Origin: Pseudomonas entomophila
GTDB taxonomy: Bacteria > Pseudomonadota > Gammaproteobacteria > Pseudomonadales > Pseudomonadaceae
Length of the DNA: 58,551 nt
Assembly: GCF_013523125.1 (NCBI RefSeq)
Contig: NZ_JAAMQJ010000031.1
Span: 1-58,551 of the forward strand
Direction of reading: 5' to 3'
The notes beneath the pieces were generated by a model. The model did not search any database. It was not told where the DNA came from and saw only the letters and a program-made list of their open reading frames with translations. Positions 1-8,856 of the stretch are shown here, in pieces. The position numbers and the translations under genes are program-made. Position 1 is the stretch's first letter, and each line of letters begins with the position of its first letter.

Positions 1-74
1 CCCTCACCAAACTGCTCCAGCAGTTCTTTGGGGATTTTGGGCAGGTCACGCAAGGGTTTCTTTTTGGTTGGCAT
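1..74 (-). mobile_element. IS256-family transposase, 5' end only (runs off the window)
   Basis: A minus-strand reading frame starts with ATG at 74 and continues past the window edge. Its first residues, MPTKKKPLRDLPKIPKELL, resemble the conserved N-terminus of IS256-family (Mutator-type) transposases in Pseudomonas and relatives. Only 24 codons are visible, so completeness and the DDE catalytic residues cannot be judged. The sequence just upstream (about 104-126, AAAATTTCTGACACCCTC on the plus strand) could be the terminal inverted repeat, but the other end is outside the window. The element sits at the edge of a small accessory patch. Confidence 0.6.
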
Positions 75-291
75 ACATGCACCTCTTACTCATGTTATGC
101 CCGAACACAAAATTTCTGACACCCTCTTCCGCTGTGGTACAGGCGATCACTTATCCCCTGAAACGGTCCCTGTACCGCAATCGGATTCCCCGTTTTTTGC
201 TCTTCATATGGGTTCTCAGCGTTTCAACACAGCCTGTGTGGGAGATCCTATGGTTTTTGCCACCCGCGACGCAGGCGGCGCCTGACAGGGC

Positions 292-392
292 CCTATCGCT
301 GGCAAGCCAGCTCCCACCCAGACCTCTGCAGCCGTCGGTGTAGGCATGGCTGCGCAAGCAGCTTGTGGGAGCGGGCTTGCCCGCGATAGCGT
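292..392. repeat. Pair of inverted REP elements (Pseudomonas type)
   Basis: Two copies of the common Pseudomonas repetitive extragenic palindrome face each other. The copy at 362-390 contains GTGGGAGCGGGCTTGCCCGC followed by GATAGC; the copy at 292-318 is an inverted, diverged version (CTATCGCTGGCAAGCCAGCTCCCAC). The doublet is REPIN-like. The rest of 75-601 holds only the presumed IS end and no supported gene. Confidence 0.7.
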
Positions 393-601
393 CCTTTCCA
401 TCACCGCCTGCATCACAGGCAAGCCCACTCTGATCAATGGATTGTATCGGTCCTTCAGGCCAGCAATGAGGTTCACATTGCACGGCCCTTGCCGGACGCC
501 GGACCTGCCGCACGTGAGCCACAGGGCCCGCGCATCCAGCACCACCAGCCGATCAGGTACACCCTGGCGAGCGCAGTCGAGCGCTCCGCCACCCGACAGC
601 T

Positions 602-1063
602 TCACACCGGCTCCCCCCGATCCACCTTGTGACTCAGGATGATCGACGTGGTCGTCCGCTCCACCCCCTCGACCATGCCGATTTGGTCCAGCAGCTCATC
701 CAGCGCCTCGGGCGAATCGCTGCGCAGCCACGCCACATAGTCATATTCCCCACTGACCGCACACAGCTGCCGCACCTGCCCCATGGCGCTCAGGCGGCGC
801 ACCACCTCCTTGCCCGACCGCGGCCTGACACTGATCCCGACGTAAGCCTGCAAGCCCCCCTCGCTCATGCGCCGACCAAGCCTCACCCCATACCCCGTGA
901 TGACCCTGGCCCGTTCCAGCCGTGTCAGGCGCGCGTCCACCGTGGTCCGAGCGATGCCGAGCTGACGGGCGAGGTTGGCGACGGTCTCGCGGGCGTCGAG
1001 TTGAAGGAGATCGATCAGCTTGCGGTCGATGTTGTCCAGAGGGATAGCGTGCAGGTCGGACAT
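602..1063 (-). CDS. Lrp/AsnC family transcriptional regulator
   Basis: This is a DNA-binding regulator of the leucine-responsive (feast/famine) family, usually an octamer that senses an amino acid. The ATG at 1063 gives 153 aa, the usual family length; an upstream TTG at 1087 would add eight residues but looks weaker. The N-terminal winged helix-turn-helix (about residues 10-60) opens LDNIDRKLIDLLQLDARET and has the typical recognition region GIARTTVDARLTRLE. The C-terminal RAM ligand-binding domain (about 75-145) includes QLCAVSGEYDYVAWL. No target gene is divergent next to it, so its effector and regulon cannot be read from context. Family assignment is firm, role unknown. Confidence 0.85.
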   Translation of the reverse strand: MSDLHAIPLDNIDRKLIDLLQLDARETVANLARQLGIARTTVDARLTRLERARVITGYGVRLGRRMSEGGLQAYVGISVRPRSGKEVVRRLSAMGQVRQLCAVSGEYDYVAWLRSDSPEALDELLDQIGMVEGVERTTTSIILSHKVDRGEPV

Positions 1064-1154
1064 GGGAAGGCTCGATGGGGAAGGCAATACCGTACGGCGT
1101 ACCGGTTCAGATCGGCAAGTGTCTGGGCGTGTGTTGCCTGAAGCGACTCGACCG

Positions 1155-1199
1155 TGAGCCGATTAGCGCGGCTATTCGGCTCACCGGATGAGCCGAATA
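1155..1199 (+). promoter_or_regulatory. Three-half-site palindromic element before the fic remnant
   Basis: TATTCGGCTCA (1173-1183) and TGAGCCGAATA (1189-1199) form a perfect 11-bp inverted repeat around CCGGA. A third near-copy of the half-site, TGAGCCGATTA (1155-1165, one mismatch), precedes them, so the middle copy can pair with either neighbour. The element lies directly upstream of the ATG at 1202. It looks like an operator or a switchable RNA hairpin. No U-run follows, so a simple terminator is less likely. Confidence 0.5.
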
Positions 1200-1201
1200 C
1201 A

Positions 1202-1822
1202 ATGACTGGCTTGTTCCGTCGCGTGAGAACACGTCATGCCTGGTTAGAGCGCAGCCAGGGTGATGCAAGCCTCGATCCGGTCTTGCGTGCAGGTATCGCG
1301 CACTTCTGGTTCGTGACCCTCCATCCTTTCGATGACGGCAACGGCCGCCTGACACGTGCCATCACCGACAGAGCGCTTGCCCAAGGCGAAGGACGGAGCA
1401 TTCGTTTCTATGCCATGTCGGCAAGCATTCTGGAGGACCGTGCCGGTTATTACCGCGTGCTCGAAGCCAGCCAGAAAGGCGGCCTCGACATTACCGCCTG
1501 GCTGCAGTGGTTCGTGAACACACTGCTGAACGGTCTGGAGCAGGCGCTGGGTCGTATCGAAAGGGTGTTGACGAAAGCCCGGTTCTGGCACGTGTACCGT
1601 GGGCAGATGCTTTCAGCGGAGCAGATCAAGGTCCTCAACCGTCTGCTCGATGGCGGAGAACGGGGCTTCGAGGAAGGCCTCAACGCGGCGCAGTATTAGG
1701 CGGTGGCGAAGGTCTCGAAAGCGACGGCGACACGGCATCTGAGCGATCTGGTGCAGAAGGGGTGTCTGGTGAAGCTGCCGGGGGGAGGGCGTAGTACGCG
1801 GTACAGGGTGGCGCAGGTGTAA
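1202..1822 (+). pseudogene. Fic/DOC family protein remnant (truncated, in-frame stop)
   Basis: The sequence encodes the C-terminal half of a Fic protein, an enzyme family that usually transfers AMP from ATP to protein hydroxyls. The catalytic motif HPFDDGNGR is intact, with family-like sequence on both sides. The N-terminal region, including any inhibitory helix, is missing: homology begins near 1240 after unrelated residues. The frame is interrupted by TAG at 1697-1699; reading through it gives AVAKVSKATATRHLSDLV, a typical C-terminal winged-helix segment, up to the TAA at 1820-1822. A CAG-to-TAG change is the simplest explanation. The interrupted 5' product would retain the Fic motif, so residual activity is not excluded. 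Confidence 0.75.
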
Positions 1823-2386
1823 AAACAAGAGAATGTGCGCGCTGGGCGTGCGCCGAGAGCGCCCATGCGATGAGTGCGGTATCGACATCAGGCTGGACAT
1901 CGACAACGGATAGACCGAGCGAGCGATCTTCCCCGAAATTGCCTCTCGTGTTTGGCCTCTTTCCTACAGCGATCCACAATCTTCGGACCTATCCCACATC
2001 CACTGTCTCCAAGGTCTGGCTGCCAGGACAGGCGCTCATCGCTAAAGTCTTCCCGCCGCCGCAACTTCGGCGATCGGGCGTGAGGCCCCGCCGATTCTGT
2101 TGGGAGGCATGCTGTCATGGCAGCTGTGCGCGGGCAGGCATTGCCTGGCTGGAGTCAGCCTCCTGTATCGCCGGTTCTTACCCCGCGTACGGCTGCCGCC
2201 CGTTGCGTGAGATTAGGACAAACAGTGACTTAGGCTGGGCTGATTGCCATCTAGCTTGCTGCTGAAATGATCGAGGTTGTGGTGAGCTGCACAGTCTCGA
2301 TGACCAAGGTATTCATGGCGTTTGTGCAAGCGCGGACAGGCCATCGTGCCAGAAGCTGGGATCGTTGGAGATAGCAGGCACTTTGG
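1823..2386. other. Stretch with no supported gene
   Basis: About 560 bases between the fic remnant and the HTH gene. Short open frames exist on both strands, but none resembles a known family or has a convincing ribosome binding site. The region is probably decayed accessory sequence. I see no repeat, tRNA or strong promoter in it. Confidence 0.5.
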
Positions 2387-2411
2387 ATGTTTCGAAAGTC
2401 ACGCATACTGT

Positions 2412-2429
2412 ACATTTCCATTCAAATGT
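2412..2429. promoter_or_regulatory. Palindrome ACATTT-N6-AAATGT upstream of the HipB-like gene
   Basis: A perfect 6-6-6 inverted repeat lies immediately upstream of the preferred start (2435) of the HipB-like regulator. HipB-type repressors bind short palindromes over their own promoters, so it is a candidate autoregulatory operator. The inference rests on position and symmetry only. Confidence 0.35.
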
Positions 2430-2434
2430 CACGT

Positions 2435-2695
2435 ATGAAGAACATGGATTACGAATTGATCGCTACTCGTCTCGGTACCCAGATTCGGCAACGTCGAGTC
2501 AACCGTGGACTGACGCAAGCCAGGCTCGCTGCCTTGGCCCGCGTCACGCGGCAGAAAATCATTGCTATCGAAAAAGGTGATCTTTCCGTGGGTATGGCAG
2601 CCTACGCACGTGCGTTAGGGGCCTTGGGTTGTGAGTTCACTGTCATACCTGCCGTCCTGCCTACTCTCGATGAGATCCATGGCATTTTTGATTGA
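2435..2695 (+). CDS. XRE-family / HipB-like HTH regulator
   Basis: The product is an 86-aa single-domain Cro/C1-type helix-turn-helix protein. Residues about 8-60 hold the HTH, with LGTQIRQRRVNRGLTQARLA and the conserved TRQKIIAIEKGD recognition region. The tail ending PTLDEIHGIF matches HipB-like antitoxin/repressor proteins of Pseudomonas. In complete modules a hipA-type kinase toxin follows, but here no toxin frame follows before the tRNA, so this looks like a solo regulator or a leftover antitoxin. ATGs at 2426 and 2444 are alternative starts; none has a strong ribosome binding site. Confidence 0.75.
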   Translation: MKNMDYELIATRLGTQIRQRRVNRGLTQARLAALARVTRQKIIAIEKGDLSVGMAAYARALGALGCEFTVIPAVLPTLDEIHGIFD

Positions 2696-2899
2696 GGGAG
2701 ACTGTGTTTCAAGTGATGGCGCCGTACGATGAGAACGGGAAAGGTGTGCCAGAACGGTCGGAGGGATGCTTCTCAGGCGTGAGTGCACACAGTGTACGAA
2801 CCGATAGGTTGTCTGCTGTTACACCACTTTTCCTGACTGATCGATGGCAGCGAATCGTCAGGCAATGTCACGTTGAGTTCGTACCCCTCCAGAAGCACG

Positions 2900-2922
2900 A
2901 AAGCCGCGCAGTGCGCGGCTTT
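2900..2922 (-). terminator. Rho-independent terminator after the tRNA gene
   Basis: AAAGCCGCGC and GCGCGGCTTT form a perfect 10-bp stem around a three-base loop, six bases beyond the encoded CCA end of the minus-strand tRNA. On the minus strand the stem ends in TTT. It most likely ends the tRNA transcript. Confidence 0.8.
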
Positions 2923-2927
2923 GAAGA

Positions 2928-3004
2928 TGGTGGGCCCACACGGACTCGAACCGTGGACCAAAGGATTATGAGTCCTCTGCTCTAACCGACTGAGCTATAG
3001 GCCC
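2928..3004 (-). tRNA. tRNA with CAU anticodon, probably tRNA-Ile2
   Basis: The 77-nt minus-strand sequence folds as a complete tRNA: acceptor GGGCCTA paired with TGGGCCC (G-U at position 6), discriminator A, encoded CCA, T-arm CACGG-TTCGAAC-CCGTG and anticodon loop CTCATAA. CAU is read by initiator Met, elongator Met and lysidine-modified Ile2 tRNAs. Base pairs C4-G69 and C5-G68, known TilS recognition elements in tRNA-Ile2, are both present, so Ile2 is favoured over elongator Met. C1-A72, the initiator hallmark, is absent. Confidence 0.85.
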
Positions 3005-3017
3005 CAGTGGTCGGCCG

Positions 3018-3023
3018 ATTATA
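3018..3023 (-). promoter_or_regulatory. Probable tRNA promoter -10 box
   Basis: On the minus strand TATAAT lies at 3023-3018, about 14 bases before the mature tRNA 5' end at 3004, which fits initiation a few bases upstream of the tRNA. It overlaps the stop codon of rmcA (3019-3021). No good -35 box is visible at the expected distance (about 3041-3046). Confidence 0.5.
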
Positions 3024-6000
3024 ACGGCGGTTGCGGGTAGGTGCCATCCGAAAGATCGGAAAATGCTATGCGTAGAAACGTCTGGGCGAACTCGTCCGCC
3101 CGCATGGGCAGCCCGACGATGTACCCCTGGATCTGCTCGCACCCTTCGTCCGCCAGGAATTGCTGCTGGGCCGGGTTCTCCACGCCCTCGGCGATGATGG
3201 TCAGCTGCATGCTCCTGCCCAGGGCGATGATGGCCCGGGCGATGGCGGCGTCGTGCGGGTCGTCCGGCAGGCCGCGGATGAACGACTGGTCGATCTTGAG
3301 GATGTCCAGCGGCAGGCGCTTGAGATAGCTGAGCGAGGAGTAGCCGGTGCCGAAGTCGTCGATGGCCAGCTGCACGCCCAAGTCCTTGAGCTGGTACAGG
3401 ATCGCCAGGGCTTCCTCGGCCTGGCTCATGATGAAGTTCTCGGTGATTTCCAGCTGCAGGTCGCCTGCATTCAGCTGATAGCGCTCGAGCAGGTGCTCGA
3501 TGCGTGCGGCCAGTTGGGTCTGGCGCAATTGCGCGCCGGCCAGGTTGATCGAGAGCGGGCCGAAAGGCTGGTAGTGCTGTTTCCAGGCATGCATCTGCTG
3601 GCAGGCCTGCTCCAGCACCCAGTCGCCCAGTTGCAGGATGCTGCCGTTCTCCTCGGCCAGGCCGATGAAGTGTTCGGGCGACACCTCGCCGAAGGTCGGG
3701 TGGGTCCAGCGGATCAAGGCTTCGGCGCCGACCAGTGTCTGGGTCTTGAGACTGAGCTTGGGCTGGAAGCGCAGGCTCAGTTCGCCGCGCTCGATGGCGC
3801 GGCGCAGTTCGTGTTCCAGGGCGATGCGTTCGCTGGCCTGCACGGTGAGGTCGCGCGTGTAGGCTTCGACACGGTTGCGGCCCTTGGCCTTGGAGCGGTA
3901 CATGGCGGCGTCGGCATTGCGGATCAGGGTGGCGACATCGGTGCCGTCCTGGGGGTACAGGCTGATGCCGATGCTGGCGCTGGTGAAGAACTCGTGCTCG
4001 CCGGCCTGGAACGGTGCGTGGAAGCAGGTCAGCAGCTTGTCGGCGATGGCACTGGCGTCGCTCGGTTTGTGCAGGCCGGGCAACAGGATGATGAACTCGT
4101 CGCCGCCCAGCCGTGCCACGGTATCGACGTCGCGCACCTGCTCCTTGAGGCGATGGGCGATGCCCTTGAGCAGCAGGTCGCCGACCGGGTGGCCGAGGCT
4201 GTCGTTGATGTGCTTGAAGCGGTCCAGGTCGAGGAACAGCACGGCGCCCTGGCGGTTGGAGGTCTGTTCGCTGGCGAGGGTGGCATGCAGGCGTTTCTCG
4301 AACAGGGCGCGGTTGGGCAGACCGGTCAGCGAGTCGTGGTGCGCCTGGTGGTCGAGCTTGGCCTGGGCGTGCTTGATGCTGGAGATGTCGGCGAACACTG
4401 CCACGAAGTGGGTCAGCTTGCGCTCCGTGGTGCGCACGGCGCTGATGGTCAGCCAGCCGGGGTAGATTTCACCGTTCTTGCGCTTGTTGTAGATCTCGCC
4501 CTGCCAGTGGCCTTCGGCGTTGAGCTGGTGCCACATGGCGGCGTAGAAGGCGCTGTCGTGCTGGCCGGAGGCGAACAGCCTGGGGGTCTGGCCGAGGGCT
4601 TCCAGCTCGCCGTAACCGGTGATCTCGCTGAAGGCGCGGTTGACCGCCGTGATGCGCTGTTCGGTGTCGGTGATCAGCACACCTTCGGCGGTGTTCTCGA
4701 AAACGGTAGCGGCCAGGTGCAGCTTTTCCTGCATCAGGTGCCGTTCGGTGACGTCGCGGGCGATGCTCAGGATGCAGTCCACGCCGCCGATGGGCAGAGG
4801 GCGTGCAGACAGCTCGCACAGGCGGACCTCGCCGTCCTTGCGCCGGATCAGGGCCGTGAAGTCACGAACGAAACCGTCGCGGGCGAGCCGTTCGATCATG
4901 CGCAGGCGGTCTTCGGGGTTTACCCACAGGTCGATGTCCACCGAGGTCTCTTCACGGGCCGGGTCGATGCGGTGGCCGGTCAGTCGATAGAAGCCGTCGT
5001 TGACTTCCATCAGCAGGCCATCGCTCTGCCGGGTCAGCAGCAGCCCGTCGAGCGAGGCATGGAACGCCTTGGCGAATTTCTCCTCGGAGGTCTGCAACTG
5101 CTGCTGTGTGCGCTTCAGCTCGGTGATGTCGCGCACCGTCACCACCGAGGCCAGCATGTTGTCGAGCTGGAAGTTCTCGGCCGAGGTCAGGCCAGTGAAC
5201 AGCTCGCCGTCGCTGCGCCGGAAGGTCATTTCCAGGTTGCGGATACCGCCGGCCTGCAGGCGGGCGAGCAGGGCGGGGGCAGTGTCGTCGGTGCCCCACA
5301 GGTTGAGTTCGGTGGGGGTACGGCCGACGACCTGCTCGGCCTTGAAGCCGATCTGTTCCTCGAATGCCTTGTTGACCTCCAGCAGCGCGCCGTCACTGTG
5401 CCGGGCAATGACCAGGATGTCCGGGCACTGGGCAAAGACCGATGAAAACTTCTGCTCCGACAGGCGCAGGGCGGTCTCGGTCCGTTTGGCTTCACTGATG
5501 TCGATCAGCAGCCCTTGCATCAAGGGGCGGTCGCCACGCTCGATCAGGTCGATCACCGTGTGCACCCATAGACACTGGCCGTCGGCCCGCACGAGCCGAC
5601 AGTCGAAGTTGAAGTCACGACCGGCAGCGATTTTCCGGTAACAGAACGCGTGGACCCAAGGGGCGTCGTCGGGATGCATGATGGCGTGCCAGAAGCCCGG
5701 CCTAAGCCACTCGTTGAGCGGGTAGCCCAGCAAGCCCTCGGCATGGGGCGAGACGTAGCCGAACGTGAAATGCTCGGCATCGGCCTCCCAGGCGATGGCG
5801 GACAGGCCCTCGACCAGCCCGCGGTAATGGTGCTCGCTACGGCGCAGCTCCTTTTCGAGGGCAATGCGCCGTGCGTTCTCCGAGGTGAGCTTGCGGTTGG
5901 TGCGGATGACCGTCAGCAACATGATCAGCAACAGCACGATGCCGGGCAGCCCATAGACCAGCGAGTCGTGCCAGAGCGTGCGCTGGTCCACCACATTGCC

Positions 6001-6762
6001 CACCCAGCGCTGTTGCAGGGCGGCGACTTCCGCCGGATCGAGGTCGGCGATCGCCTTGTCGAGGATGCTGGCCAGCACCTCGTGGCCACGCGGCACGGCC
6101 ATCGCCAGCTGATAACGCAAGGGCGTCTCGCCACTGACGTGCAGCCCGTTGAGTTTCAACTGGCGCAGGCTCCAGATGCTGGAAGCAAGGTCGCTGACCA
6201 CGGCATCGACCTCGCCGGTGGCCAGGGCTTGCAGGGCGGAGCCGACATTGGGCATGGGGGCCAGGGTGATGGCCAGGCCACTGTCGTGCAGCAGCTCATA
6301 CGGGGCTCGGCTGGCCAGCACACCCACACGCAGCCCTTGCAGGTCGTCGATGTGGCGCGGCTGCGGGCCACCGTCGCGCGCCAGGATCACGATGGGGAAG
6401 TCCAGGTACGGGCGTGTGAAGGTCAGAATCCGCTGGCGCTGCACCGTTGGCATGATGCTGGGCAGCGCGTCCACCTGCTGGGTGCGCGCCTGCTCGATGA
6501 CCTGCGGCCAATCACTGGCCTGCACGGGCTCCAAGCGAATGCCCAACCGTTTTTCGATCAGTTTTACATAGTCGGCAGCCAATCCCTGGTAACGACCGTC
6601 CTGGCCACGGTACTCGAAAGGCGGCCAAGCGCTGTCAACGCCCAGGCGCACGCGCGGATGCGCCTTGAGCCAGGCGTGTTCTTCATCTGTCAGGGCAAGG
6701 GCGCCGGCGGTTGCGCTCCATACCAGCAGGAGCGGCAACAGAAGGGCCGGCAAAAAGGGCAT
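3019..6762 (-). CDS. rmcA: c-di-GMP phosphodiesterase/diguanylate cyclase with periplasmic sensor and PAS domains (RmcA)
   Basis: This is a membrane-anchored c-di-GMP enzyme of 1247 aa. The ATG at 6762 is chosen because it starts a clear signal sequence (MPFLPALLLPLLLVWSATAG); upstream ATG and TTG codons are less suitable. Order: periplasmic amino-acid-binding-type SBP domain (about 25-255), transmembrane helix (about 268-287), four PAS domains, GGDEF (intact RLGGDEFIILL) and a C-terminal EAL domain with EAL, ITEN, DDFGTGYSS, KID and EGVE motifs, so phosphodiesterase activity is expected. Architecture and its place beside rpoD match P. aeruginosa RmcA (PA0575), a redox/phenazine-responsive biofilm regulator. 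The periplasmic ligand is not deducible here. Confidence 0.9.
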   Translation of the reverse strand: MPFLPALLLPLLLVWSATAGALALTDEEHAWLKAHPRVRLGVDSAWPPFEYRGQDGRYQGLAADYVKLIEKRLGIRLEPVQASDWPQVIEQARTQQVDALPSIMPTVQRQRILTFTRPYLDFPIVILARDGGPQPRHIDDLQGLRVGVLASRAPYELLHDSGLAITLAPMPNVGSALQALATGEVDAVVSDLASSIWSLRQLKLNGLHVSGETPLRYQLAMAVPRGHEVLASILDKAIADLDPAEVAALQQRWVGNVVDQRTLWHDSLVYGLPGIVLLLIMLLTVIRTNRKLTSENARRIALEKELRRSEHHYRGLVEGLSAIAWEADAEHFTFGYVSPHAEGLLGYPLNEWLRPGFWHAIMHPDDAPWVHAFCYRKIAAGRDFNFDCRLVRADGQCLWVHTVIDLIERGDRPLMQGLLIDISEAKRTETALRLSEQKFSSVFAQCPDILVIARHSDGALLEVNKAFEEQIGFKAEQVVGRTPTELNLWGTDDTAPALLARLQAGGIRNLEMTFRRSDGELFTGLTSAENFQLDNMLASVVTVRDITELKRTQQQLQTSEEKFAKAFHASLDGLLLTRQSDGLLMEVNDGFYRLTGHRIDPAREETSVDIDLWVNPEDRLRMIERLARDGFVRDFTALIRRKDGEVRLCELSARPLPIGGVDCILSIARDVTERHLMQEKLHLAATVFENTAEGVLITDTEQRITAVNRAFSEITGYGELEALGQTPRLFASGQHDSAFYAAMWHQLNAEGHWQGEIYNKRKNGEIYPGWLTISAVRTTERKLTHFVAVFADISSIKHAQAKLDHQAHHDSLTGLPNRALFEKRLHATLASEQTSNRQGAVLFLDLDRFKHINDSLGHPVGDLLLKGIAHRLKEQVRDVDTVARLGGDEFIILLPGLHKPSDASAIADKLLTCFHAPFQAGEHEFFTSASIGISLYPQDGTDVATLIRNADAAMYRSKAKGRNRVEAYTRDLTVQASERIALEHELRRAIERGELSLRFQPKLSLKTQTLVGAEALIRWTHPTFGEVSPEHFIGLAEENGSILQLGDWVLEQACQQMHAWKQHYQPFGPLSINLAGAQLRQTQLAARIEHLLERYQLNAGDLQLEITENFIMSQAEEALAILYQLKDLGVQLAIDDFGTGYSSLSYLKRLPLDILKIDQSFIRGLPDDPHDAAIARAIIALGRSMQLTIIAEGVENPAQQQFLADEGCEQIQGYIVGLPMRADEFAQTFLRIAFSDLSDGTYPQPPL

Positions 6763-6892
6763 TCTGGGGTCTCGATCAATTGAACTGTTTCGAGTGTAGA
6801 CGTGCATCGTTCTGCCAGAGTGACAGAAACGCCAACTGGAGAGGGTTTTTCGCACGATGGGTGTCGTGATCGTCAAAGGGCGCCCATAAAAA

Positions 6893-6914
6893 AGCCCACT
6901 ACCAAGAGTGGGCT
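6893..6914 (-). terminator. Rho-independent terminator after rpoD
   Basis: AGCCCACT (6893-6900) pairs with AGTGGGCT (6907-6914); on the minus strand the stem is followed by TTTTTT. It lies 25 bases past the rpoD stop and ends the rpsU-dnaG-rpoD transcript before rmcA. Confidence 0.9.
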
Positions 6915-6938
6915 CTTCAAGGTGCCTCGTGGCGCCAG

Positions 6939-8789
<1,851 letters not shown>

Positions 8790-8856
8790 AACACCCTATC
8801 CACTGAAGGTCTTGGCGGGCAAAAAACAAGCCGAGGATTATACCCGAGCATGGACC

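Noticed and set aside
2794..2884. Inverted 8-mers GTACGAAC and GTTCGTAC
   Set aside because: They are 75 bases apart with no supporting context; likely chance.
2692..2985. 97-codon plus-strand frame running across the tRNA region
   Set aside because: It overlaps the tRNA and its terminator antisense and has no homology signal.
3160..5445. Long plus-strand open frame (761 codons) opposite rmcA
   Set aside because: It is antisense to a gene with clear domains; composition is biased by GC3 of the other strand, and no family is recognisable.
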